Positions 33,059 to 48,900 of a stretch of DNA of 64,000 bases are shown in pieces. The notes beneath the pieces were generated by a model. The model did no database searches. It had not been told where the DNA came from and saw nothing but the letters and a program-made list of their open reading frames with translations. Both the position numbers and the translations under genes were made by a program. Location of the stretch: the NCBI RefSeq assembly GCF_003255815.1, contig NC_037682.1, positions 17,987,588 to 18,051,587 on the forward strand. The letters run 5' to 3'. Each line of letters opens with the position of its first letter. Position 1 is the first letter of the stretch. This stretch comes from Theropithecus gelada. Lineage: Eukaryota > Chordata > Mammalia > Primates > Cercopithecidae.

Positions 33059-33357
33059 TTTTTTTTTTTTTTTTTGAGACGGAGTCTCGCTGTGCTCCCA
33101 GGCTGGAGTGCAGTGGCGCGATCTCGGCTCACTGCAAGCTCCGCCCCCCGGGTTCACGCCATTCACCCGCCTCAGCCTCCCAAGTAGCTGGGACTACAGG
33201 CGCCCGCTACCGCGCCCGGCTAGTTTTTTGTATTTTTAGTAGAGACGGGGTTTCACCATGTTAGCCAGGATAGTCTCGATCTCCTGACCTTGTGATCCAC
33301 CCGCCTCGGCCTCCCAAAGTGCTGGGATTACAGGCTTGAGCCACCGCGCCTGGCTAG
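33059..33357 (-). mobile_element. AluY with a variant right arm
   Basis: Near-consensus antisense AluY flanked by TAGTGTTTCTCT at 33047-33058 and 33358-33369. It carries the complement of the same CCTGGGAGCACAGCGAG variant seen in the AluY at 2739. Confidence 0.93.
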
Positions 33358-33466
33358 TAGTGTTTCTCTAAGGGAGCAGGGAAACACCCCTGCCTGCCTG
33401 TGTCCCCCGTCAAACATCATTTCTCCCCATTACAAGCACACACGAATTGGTGAGTCTAAGTAGGAA

Positions 33467-33472
33467 TTTATT
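33467..33472 (-). terminator. NDUFS3: NDUFS3 poly(A) signal AATAAA
   Basis: TTTATT on the plus strand, 48 bp beyond the NDUFS3 stop codon, implies a short 3' UTR ending near 33445-33455. Confidence 0.8.
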
Positions 33473-33519
33473 TACACCGACACAAGGCGCTGTCTAGTAT
33501 CCACATGCCTTCCCTGGAG

Positions 33520-38840
<5,321 letters not shown>

Positions 38841-38980
38841 GTTACCCAGACGCAGACTAGGCAGCGGACGGAAAGACAGCAGGAGACGGAGCCCCAAGGA
38901 CACGGACCGGAAGCGGAAGTGTGTAGCAGATCTTCTTCCGGGCGGACGTGGAGCCGGAAGCAGAGGTTCCGGGCTCCGGG
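38841..38980. promoter_or_regulatory. Bidirectional NDUFS3 / KBTBD4 promoter
   Basis: The 140 bp between the two divergent start codons is GC-rich and lacks a TATA box. It holds four ETS-type cores: ACCGGAAG 38906-38913, GCGGAAGT 38913-38920, CTTCCGGG 38935-38942 and GCCGGAAG 38953-38960. The NDUFS3 start codon itself lies in a YY1-like GCCGCCATGTT. ETS (GABP/NRF-2) sites are typical of nuclear genes for respiratory-chain subunits; use of these sites is inferred. Confidence 0.8.
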
Positions 38981-41900
38981 ATGAAAGGAGGGAACGCAGG
39001 TGAGAAAGCGAGACAGGCAGGTAGGGAAACCGTAAGGTGAGCGTGGTCCTAGCTCCGTGTGGCAAAGCCTGGAGAGAAGGCGAGGACGCTGAAGAACCAG
39101 ACGGGTGAGAGGAGGGGAGGGGGCGGGCGTTCTGGGTTCTGCACTACACACCCCTCCCCCGCTCTCAGCCAAGCTTTTGACGAGGGCGGGCGGGCCTGAG
39201 TGGGAAGAACGGTTTCCCTGGCGACGGTTTCCCAGGCGACTTCAGGTGGAGCGGGGATATTACGCAGGGCGATGGGCCTCCCATTGCCCCGGCCTGAGGG
39301 CGGCTGGACTTGAGTTCTGGGACGCAACCTTAGGGAGTCTTTCGAGCGAGCGGGGAAAGTAGCTCAGAAGAGAGCAAATGTGAGACTGACGTATATCCCA
39401 GGCTAGGCCTCATATGGAGCGTCTTAACTCCATGCGCGGGGAAGGAGAGGACCTGGCCACTAGGCCGGGACGGGGGGTCCTTTTTGTCTGATTCTGCTGC
39501 CCCGAACTTCACTAGTTTTATGCCCAGTTATTTGGTTAGTAAGGCTTTTACGGTCACAGGCCTCCCCCAGCCCTTTGCTTTCATATATTGACCTAAATCC
39601 CAAGTCTTTTGTTAATATCATGGAACGGAATTATTCCGTGTTTTCTCAGGAAAACACCCAGAGTTGGAACTTTTATTTATTTCATTAGTGGAGTGGTGCC
39701 ACTGGGGAGAACGAACCCAGGTTTGGTTAAAGGATAGCGTCAGGGACATCATGGACAGGACCAGGACTAAGGCCAATCTGGACCCACTTTGCTGTCACTT
39801 CTTCCGTTTCCCTCCCTGAGTTGGACAGTTGGATTCACAGATTATGGCTGTGAATTCCGCAAGTTACTCAAGGTGGTGTTGCTTTGCAGACAGCTGGCAG
39901 AGAGAGAAGTTGGCTAGCATGGAATCACCAGAGGAGCCTGGAGCATCCATGGATGAGAACTACTTTGTGAACTATACTTTCAAAGATCGGTCACACTCAG
40001 GCCGTGTGGCTCAAGGCATCATGAAACTGTGTCTAGAGGAGGAGCTCTTTGCTGATGTCACCATTTCGGTGGAAGGCCGGGAGTTTCAGCTCCATCGGCT
40101 GGTCCTCTCAGCTCAGAGCTGCTTCTTCCGATCCATGTTCACTTCTAACCTGAAGGAGGCCCACAACCGGGTGATTGTGCTGCAGGATGTCAGTGAGTCT
40201 GTTTTCCAGCTCCTGGTTGATTATATCTACCATGGGACTGTGAAACTTCGAGCTGAGGAGTTGCAGGAAATTTATGAGGTGTCAGACATGTATCAGTTGA
40301 CATCTCTCTTTGAGGAATGCTCTCGGTTTTTGGCCCGCACAGTGCAAGTGGGAAACTGCCTTCAGGTGATGTGGCTGGCAGATCGGCACAGTGATCCTGA
40401 GCTCTATACTGCTGCCAAACACTGTGCCAAGACCCACCTGGCCCAGCTGCAGAATACAGAGGAATTTCTCCACTTGCCTCACCACCTACTCACAGACATC
40501 ATCTCGGGTAAGTTTAGGGAGGGGACACAGCATATGCAGTTACTTGGCTGTGATGTTCAGTGAATGTTCTAGTCTAGGAGAAAGGAACCCTCATGCTTCC
40601 TGGTGTTAGTTTACATTATTATTCCTGCATTCTTACTGAGATAACCTGCTAAGAAAGATTGAGTTGAGATTCAGTGTAATTGCTGTCAGAGACACAGTGT
40701 GTTAGAGGAAGAAGCCAGGAAAATTAAAGCACAACACTTAACCACACAAAAGTACTGAGGAGTGATTTGTATTATACTCTAATTTCTCCTGTACTTTGGA
40801 TGTCCCGGTGGGTCTAATTACCTATGTAAATTGGTGATGAGGTAAGATATCTAAGACTAAAAACTTTTTTAGTGATGGGCCAACGTCAGGAAACAATCCT
40901 AACCCTGCAAGTGAGATATAACCATACTTAAGGTGTGAGGTTGGCTAGGCACGGTGGCTCACGCCTGTAATCCCAACACTTTGGGAGGGTGAGGTGGGCG
41001 GATCACCTGAGGTCAGGAGTTCGAGACCACCCTGGCCAACATGGTGAAATCCCGTCTCCACAAAAAAATACAAAAATTAGCTGGATGTGGTGGTGGGCAC
41101 CTGTAGTCTCAGCTAATTGGGAAGGCTGAGGCAGGAGAATCACTTGAACCCGGAGGCAGAGGTTGCAGTGAGCCAAGATCATGCCACTGCACTCCAGCTT
41201 GGGCAACAGAGCAAGACTCCATCTCAAAAAAAAAAAAAAATAGTGTGAGCTCTACAGCTTAGTAGGTTGCTTCCATGGCAGATGGGAGCATATCGAGCCA
41301 TCCATTTTCATTTAAAAAAGCAAGGCACATATTCTGGTTTTTCTTCAGATTGTATAAATATTTTGCCTTTTACTAAAGATTTCCATGGAGAGGAACAGTT
41401 GTGAGTCTTTACCCAACTTTTTGAGGCCTCATGTAACACGAGACTACTTTAAAAAAAAAGCAAGGCATGCCAGGCATGATGGCTCATGCCTGTAATCCCA
41501 GCACTTTGGGAGGCCAAGGAGGGAGGATCGCTTGATGCCAGGAATTTGAGACCAGCCTGGACAACATAGCGAGACCTTGTCTATACAGAAAATAAGAAAA
41601 TTAGCCAGGCGGGGTGGTGCACACCTGTAGTCCCAGCTACTTGGGAGGCTGTAGCAGGATTGCTGGAGCCCAGGAGGTTGAGGCTACGGTGATGGTGATT
41701 GTGCCATTGCATTCCTGCCTGAGCGACAGGGTGAGACCCTGCCCCCCACCCAAAAAAAAGGCAATTTCAGGTTAATTTCATGTATATGTGTATGTATGCA
41801 TGGACATATATACACATGCCCAGCAGTAGTCTAATAAAGCGGTTCACATCTTTAAAGTCCCTTACTCTGAATTTCTCTTTCGGATCGTCATTGACCATGC

Positions 41901-43232
41901 CTTTCCTCTGGCTCTCACAGATGGAGTTCCATGTTCTCAGAACCCAACAGAGGCAATAGAAGCCTGGATTAACTTTAATAAAGAGGAAAGAGAGGCTTTT
42001 GCAGAGTCACTCAGGACAAGCTTGAAGGTAAGGCAAATCTCTTAATTGTTGAGACTGCACACTCCATGCATTCTCGCCATCAGGTAACCTGGCCTTTTTT
42101 TTTTTTTTTTAAAGACGATTTTTGCTTTGTCGCCCAGGCTGGAGTGCAGTGGCGCAATCTCAGCTCACTGCAACCTCCACTTCCCAGTTTCAGGCGATTC
42201 TCCTGCCTCAGCCTCCCAAGTAGCTGGGATTACAGGTGCTGCCACCACGCCTGACTAATTTGTGTATTTTTTAGTAGAGATGGGGTTTCACCACATTGGC
42301 CAGGCTGGTCTGGAACTCCTGACCTCAGATGGCCCGCCTGCCTCTGCCTCCCAAAGTGCTGGGATTACAGGTGTGAGCCACTGTGCCTGGCCTAACCTGG
42401 CCTCTTTGTGTGTATGTATGTGTGTCTGTGTGAGAGAGAGAGAGATGGAGTTTCGCTCTTGTCACCCAGGCTAGAGTGTGATGGTGCGATCTCGGCTCAC
42501 TGCAACCTCCGCCTCCTGGGTTCAAGTGATTTTTCTGCGTCAGCCTCCCAAGTAGCTGGGATTTCAGACGCCCACCACCACACCCAGCTAATTTTTGTAT
42601 TTTTAATAGAGACGGGTTTCACCATGTTGGCCAAGCTGGTCTCATTCCTGACCTCAGGTGATCCGCCCGCCTTGGCCTCCCAAAGTGTTGGGATTACAGG
42701 CGTGAGCCAATGCGCCTGACCTAACCTGGCCTCTTTTTGATGGCCAGGTTATGAATGGTCATCTGTGTTCGTTTTTGCTTTTTTTTTTTTTTTTTTTTTT
42801 TTTGAGACAGAGTCTCACTCTGTTGCCCAGGCTGGAGTGTAATGGCATGATCTCAGCTCACTGCAACCTCCACCTCTCGGGTTCGAGCAATTCTGTCTAA
42901 GCCTCCCGAATAGCTGGGACTACAGGCGCATACCACCACGCCCAGCTAATTTTTGTATTTTTAGTGGAGACAGGGTTTCACCATATTGGTCAGGCTGGTC
43001 TCGAACTCTTGAGCTTAGATGATCTACCCACCTCAGCCTCCCAAAGTGCTGGGATTACAGGTGTGAGCAACTGCGCCTGGCCATCTCTGTTTTTTTAATT
43101 TTTTATATTTATTTATTATTTTTTTGAATAAGTCATCTCTGGCTTGAAGTTGATGTAAGCTGGGGAGAAGGATGTCTTTGTAACCCCAGAACCACCAATC
43201 TATGAGCTTTCAAAGTTCCTTGAGAACTACTT

Positions 43233-43267
<35 letters not shown>

Positions 43268-44677
43268 AGACGGAGTCTCGCTCTGTCGCCCAAGCTGGAG
43301 TGCAGTGGCGCGATCCTGGCTCACTGCAAGCTCCGCCTCCTGGGTTCACGCCATTCTCCTGCCTCAGCCTCCCGATTAGCTGGAACTACAGGCGCCCGCC
43401 ACTGCGCCCGGCTCATTTTTTGTGTTTTTAGTAGAGACGGGGTTTCACCATGGTCTCGATCTCCTGACCTTGTGATCCGCCCACCTCGGCCTCCCAAAGT
43501 GCTGGGATTACAGGCGTGAGCCACCGCGCCCGGCCGAGAACTACTTTCATCAAGTTAACAATCTTAATCACCCTTTGTGCAAAGCACCAGCTTATGAGAG
43601 TTTTAAAAGTTACAAGGGTGAATACAAGATTCTCCTCCCGGCATAAATTGCCTCAAAGAAAGTGACTAGAGGACAGTTGGATGCCATACAGTAATTAGAG
43701 AGTAGTATGTTAAAGCTAGGTACAGGTGTGAAGTCCGGGATCTTAAGGATATGTGTCTTAGCGGAGCCTTAGCCTAGAACTTAACAGCTGTCATATAATT
43801 TTAATTTTGCCAATAGGAAATTGGGGAGAATGTGCACATTTACCTGATTGGGAAAGAGTCATCTCGTACCCACTCGTTGGCTGTGTCCTTGCACTGTGCA
43901 GAAGATGACTCCATCAGTGTAAGTGGCCAAAACAGCTTGTGCCACCAGATCACTGCGGCCTGCAAGCATGGTGGAGACTTGTATGTGGTGGGAGGGTCCA
44001 TCCCACGGCGCATGTGGAAGTGCAACAATGCCACCGTTGACTGGGAGTGGTGTGCTCCTTTGCCTCGAGACCGGCTGCAGCACACCCTGGTGTCTGTGCC
44101 CGGGAAAGATGCCATATATTCACTGGGTGGCAAGACACTGCAAGATACCCTCTCCAATGCAGTCATTTATTATCGCGTAGGTGATAATGTGTGGACAGAG
44201 ACAACCCAGCTAGAGGTGGCTGTGTCAGGGGCTGCTGGTGCCAACCTCAACGGGATCATCTACTTACTGGGGGGGGAGGAGAATGATCTGGACTTCTTTA
44301 CCAAACCTTCCCGACTCATCCAGTGCTTTGACACAGAGACAGACAAATGCCATGTGAAGCCCTATGTGCTGCCCTTTGCAGGCCACATGCATGCAGCTGT
44401 GCATAAAGATCTGGTGTTCATCGTGGCTGAAGGGGACTCCCTGGTATGTTACAATCCCTTGCTAGACAGCTTCACCCGGCTTTGCCTTCCTGAGGCCTGG
44501 AGCTCTGCCCCATCCCTCTGGAAGATTGCCAGCTGTAACGGGAGCATCTATGTCTTCCGGGACCGATATAAAAAGGGGGATGCCAACACCTACAAGCTTG
44601 ACCCTGCCACTTCAGCCGTAACTGTCACAAGAGGTATTAAGGTGCTGCTTACCAATTTGCAGTTTGTGTTGGCCTAA
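38981..44677 (+). CDS. KBTBD4: KBTBD4, BTB-BACK-Kelch CUL3 adaptor, 4 exons, 534 aa
   Basis: Substrate receptor of CUL3-RING ubiquitin ligases. Coding exons are 38981-38999, 39890-40507, 41921-42027 and 43817-44677, all GT-AG and summing to 535 codons with the stop. The start in exon 1 (MKGGNA) gives the 534-residue form. An ATG at 39919 (MESPEEPGAS) would give the 518-residue form. BTB domain is about residues 58-165 (FADVTISVEGREFQLHRLVL), BACK follows through exon 3, and Kelch repeats fill exon 4 (DLYVVGGSIPRRMW, IYSLGGK, IIYLLGGEE, SIYVFRDRY). The 2b-2c loop Pro311-Arg312-Arg313, a hotspot for medulloblastoma insertions, is intact. Exon 2 holds most of the BTB domain. Convergent with PTPMT1 downstream. 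Confidence 0.97.
39000..39889 (+). other. KBTBD4: KBTBD4 intron 1
   Basis: CpG-rich for its first 400 bp, then unique. An in-frame ATG run upstream of exon 2 (39829) is intronic if the exon 1 start is used. Confidence 0.6.
40943..41241 (+). repeat. Alu
   Basis: Sense Alu in KBTBD4 intron 2. Confidence 0.92.
41468..41760 (+). repeat. Alu (AluJ-like)
   Basis: Diverged sense Alu in KBTBD4 intron 2, 160 bp before exon 3. Confidence 0.9.
42094..42391 (-). repeat. Alu
   Basis: Antisense Alu 70 bp after KBTBD4 exon 3. Flanked by TAACCTGGCCT at 42085-42095 and 42393-42403. Confidence 0.92.
42404..42445. repeat. GT/GA simple repeat
   Basis: Degenerate (TG)n passing into (GA)6 in place of a T head for the following antisense Alu. 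Confidence 0.8.
42446..42720 (-). repeat. Alu, second hit on a duplicated target
   Basis: Antisense Alu between the second and third copies of TAACCTGGCCTCTTT (42393-42407 and 42722-42736). Confidence 0.9.
42779..43082 (-). repeat. Alu
   Basis: Antisense Alu with a 24-T head in KBTBD4 intron 3. Confidence 0.92.
43235..43535 (-). mobile_element. Young AluY, likely AluYR type
   Basis: Near-consensus antisense AluY with a 30-T head, flanked by GAGAACTACTTTC at 43222-43234 and 43536-43548. About 281 bp before KBTBD4 exon 4. Confidence 0.92.
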
Positions 44678-45410
44678 GGCTGTGGGGAGGGGAGGAGAGC
44701 TGCTCACTCCTTTTCCCTCCCCATCCAAACTCAAAGTCCCCCGGGCCCCAATTCAGAGTAATGTATTTTTTGGCACATACTAGAAAGGCAGTGCCTCAGC
44801 CCTTCCCTGAACCCATGGAGGTGTTCTGTTTGGGGCTTTTTAGACTGCTGCTGCTCAGCTGGTTGCTTGAACTGACAGTAGGCCAGCCTGTTCTCTGCCA
44901 TCCCCTAGTCATTGTGTGCCTCACCACAGCTTGCTTAGAGCAAGCTGTTTCTCAGACCTTAGGCACAGCCTCTCCTCTTTACCTGATCAATGTTAAATAT
45001 AAGCACCCCTGATCCCAGGACATAAGGAAAGATGCCCAATTGTACTTTTGTTCTATAACCTATGAAATGGCTAGTTGATTTTTCCACAAAGAATTAGGTG
45101 TTAAGAGTTTTCCTTCAGGCTTTACTTAGGAGAATGGACTAAGCTGAAGGTGTACTTCACCAGCAAGAGTCAACTCTAGAATTCAGGACGTTCCTTCTAT
45201 TGTTTTCTCATCCATCTGTCAGGAAATGTAACTTTGGTTTTATTTTTGGTTTATTCCAAGGGGTAAGCCAGAAAATAGAAATGATTATTTCTGATTAATA
45301 GCAGAAACTTTTTCAAGCTCAAATATGTAAGGTGTCTGCTCTTTTAAAAGCTCTAAGCTAAGTCAAGAGCTAGGAAGTGTTGATACAAATAAAAGTTTTT
45401 GAAGGGATAT
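44678..45410 (+). other. KBTBD4: KBTBD4 3' UTR
   Basis: From the TAA at 44675-44677 to shortly past the AATAAA at 45388. No repeats recognised. Confidence 0.7.
45388..45393 (+). terminator. KBTBD4: KBTBD4 poly(A) signal AATAAA
   Basis: AATAAA followed by a T- and GT-rich segment (45396-45425) suitable as a downstream element. Confidence 0.75.
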
Positions 45411-45921
45411 GTGTGTCTGTGTTGAATTCCGAAGGGGTGACTTTGAAGGGGCGAGAGTGTTTCATTCCCTCAGGGGGACTCCTTACGTACCATCACATGG
45501 CTCAGTCTGCAGCAGTCCTGACTGCGCCCATGCTCCCACTTCTCCAGACAGGATCCCTACTCCACAGGGCCAGTGAGACTCAGATTCTGACAGTGGCAAA
45601 GACCCAGAGCTGAGTTTCCTTTTTTCTAGCGCTAAGTCTTTTGAGTTGTGGTGCTAAATATTATTAGGCACAATATTAGGTACATAATAGATTTTTGTTA
45701 AAATACTTCTTTAGCTCTATTCAAGAAAAGAAGATGGCCCCATCTCTGTCCCGTATCCCATGAATACAAGCCACACTAAATCTTTTCCTTTCTAGCCACA
45801 CAACAGTGTTATTTCAAGAAAACGAAACAAGACAGAGAAAGCAAAATTACCTATTACCTATTGGCACATTTTAGTTATGTCAAGTCTGGGCTTAAGCCCT
45901 GTGGGTCCTGTTAAGCTTTTT

Positions 45922-45927
45922 TTTATT
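45922..45927 (-). terminator. PTPMT1: PTPMT1 proximal poly(A) signal AATAAA
   Basis: TTTATT on the plus strand, 46 bp beyond the PTPMT1 stop. Further TTTATT motifs near 45240 and 45251 could make a longer 3' UTR overlapping that of KBTBD4. Confidence 0.65.
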
Positions 45928-45972
45928 CTGTATCAAGCAGGAGTGTCTTGAGTTCTTTCTAATCCACATACA

Positions 45973-48900
45973 TCATGTCTTTGAAGTGTCAAAAGTCCCA
46001 TCCTTTGCTGCCCCTGCAGTAACCTGCTTGTGGAACTCTTTAAGAACATCCAGCTGGCCAGGCCTGATGTGGATGTAAGACCGGATCTTGGCAATGGCTC
46101 TTACAGCCTCCTCTGGACTCCATCTGTGCACCTGAAGTACAGGGTTGAGAAATCAGCAGAGAAAGAAAGAAGCAGGTGTCAGGCCGGGCGCGGTGGCTCA
46201 AGCCTGTAATCCCAGCACTTGGGAGGCCGAGACGGGCGGATCACGAGGTCAGGAGATCGAGACCATCCTGGCTAATACGGTGAAACCCCATCTCTACTAA
46301 AAAATACAAAAACTAGCCGGGCGTGGTAGTGGGCGCCTGTAGTCCCAGCTACTCGGGAGGCTGAGGCAGGAGAATGGCGTAGACCTGGGAGGCGGAGCTT
46401 GCAGTGAGCTGAGATCCGGCCACTGCACTCCAGCCTGGGTGACAGAGCGAGACTCCGTCTCAAAAAAAAAAAAGAAGCAGGTGTCAACGTGCCCTTGACA
46501 CATGAGCAGGTGCTAAAGGACTTTGAGAGTTTCATTTCTTTGGAAACTCCATTTTGGAGGCATTAAAAATCATGCTCCTTGTATTATAAATGGGAGAGTA
46601 CTGTAACCACTGCAGTCAGCCAGTCTCACAATACTATGCAACAGGCCAGGTGGAAAGTCAGTCTTTCTACCCAATTCTTGCTCTGCCAAATCCTAGAAAA
46701 AGAAAGTTGCACATGAGAAGCTGAGGTCCTAAGTTCAAGACTGCCTCAGCCTACTCCACATTCTCTCCGAGCTGGGCTTTTGGTTAAAAGAACTTCTAGG
46801 AACAAGTATGCAATAGATGTTTTGTTTGTTTGTTTTTTATTGAGACAGTGCGTCGCTGTGTCACCCAGGCTGGAGTGCAGTGGCGATCCCAGCTCACTGC
46901 AAGCTCCGCCTCCCGGGTTCACGCCATTCTCCTACCTCAGCCTCCCGAGTAGCTGGGACTACAGGTGCCCGCCACCACGCCCAGCTAATTTTTAGTATTT
47001 TTAGTAGAGACGAGGTTTCACCGTGTTAGCCAGGCTCAATCTCCTGACCTCGTGATCCGCCCGCCTCTGCCTCCCAAAGTGCTAGGATTACAGGCGTGAG
47101 CCACCGCGCCCGGCCTGCAGTAGATGTTTTTATGCAACTTGTCACCATGGCTAGAAAAACAAGTACTCATAATTTAAATAGGAGGGTTTAACATGTCCTA
47201 AGGATACTCATTGGTTTAGAACTGAACAGAACCAAGAAAATACAGATTTCTAGCTTGCTAATTCAATTCTCACTGGGTGCAAAATACCCTCCTGAGACCC
47301 TGAGTCCAGCAGAGTCCTTATGACCGAAATTTTAGTATTGTTCAACTACATACATACACACCAGTCCACAGTAACACAAGGCCAAACTTAGCTATTCACA
47401 TGACTTAGAAAACGCTCTGTGGGAGCCATTTTGTAACTCAGGTTACAAAATGATGATGGACTACAGGGTATTTGTTTCTCCTAAATATTTTTAAAGCATC
47501 CCACCTGCCAATCATGACAAATTAACAGGCAGAATCTAGTTTGGAGCCTGTTTCCAGAAACTAATATCCAGAACTTGACTCTGGAATACTTGAAGAAACT
47601 TGAGTACTATAAAGCTGAAAATGATCATCACTATTATCTACAGTATTGTTCCCTGACATGGTATTAGAACAAGTGTCTAGCCTTTTGCTGGGGTTGAATA
47701 TCTTTTGCAACTCCATTTTTAGAGTGCCCGCTGTAGCCAGCACTTGATGTAATTTCTTATTTAAACTTCATAATACATTTAGTTTGAGAAAACAGCATTA
47801 GGTATCAGTCACTTTTGCTGATCCTCACTGGCAGGCGGCAGAGCCCCAGGTTAGCCTGTCACAAGGCTCAGGTGCTTTCCATCATACCACACCACCTCCC
47901 AACAGCCTGAAATCAAGCACACAGCTCCTTCCAACAAGGCCCACCAGTAGACCATGCTATTGAAGTCCTGGAAATCTGCTATAAATGGGACCAGAAAGAT
48001 TTTTTTTTTTTTTTTTGAGAGAGGGTTTCACTGTGTCGGCCATGCTGCAGTGCAGTGGCACAAATCATGGCTCACTGCAGCCTCTACCTACCGGGCTCAG
48101 GTGATCCTTCCATCTCAGCCTCCCAAGTAGCTGGGACTACAGGTGCACACCACCAAACTGAGCTAACCTTTTGTATTTTTTGTAGAGACGGCTTTGCCAT
48201 GTTGCCCAGTCTGGTCTCAAACTCCTGGGCTCAAGCCATCCTCCCACTTCAAGCCTCCCAAAATGCTAGGATTGTAAGCATGTACCACGATGCCCAGCCC
48301 AGAAAGAACTTTTGTACCTGAATCAGGTATGCTGCCACCATAGTGGCACTCCTGGAGCGCCCAGCCTTACAATGCACGTAGACACACTGGCCCAGCGACT
48401 GGTACTTGAGAGCAAATTGGACTCCCTTCTGGAGGTTGTCCAAGGTAGGGATCCCAGTCATGTCTACTGTGCTGAGCCGCAGCTGCTCGACTCCTAGTCT
48501 CTTCCACTCCTGGAACCAGGTCCACCAGTATGAAAAAGAATGAAAAAAACCTGATGTGGGTGGGATGATAAGGGGCTCCTAAGAGGCAGCAAAGCAACAG
48601 GGAAGTTTCAGGGTTTACTACAATGGGAATACACTGTTTCCTGTTTTCTAAAATAGAAACTCCTTACAGAAATGCTTTTTTTTCCCATTCCGGGTGAGGA
48701 CAGAAATGTCTTTAAAATGGCTGGCCTACATAGTTGGTTTTTCATCAAACAGCAGCTATGCTGCTGAGTTAGAATTATGTCCAAGATTTAAAGTGTTCCT
48801 TTTCTTTTATTACGACAGAGTCTCGCTCTGTTGCCCAGGCTGGAGTGCAGTGGTGTGATCTCAGCTCACTGCAACCTCCACCTCCCAGGTTCAAGCGATT

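Noticed and set aside
39829..39889. In-frame ATG upstream of KBTBD4 exon 2
   Set aside because: The acceptor at 39888-39889 and the exon 1 donor join perfectly in phase to give the known 534-residue N-terminus, so this stretch is intron.
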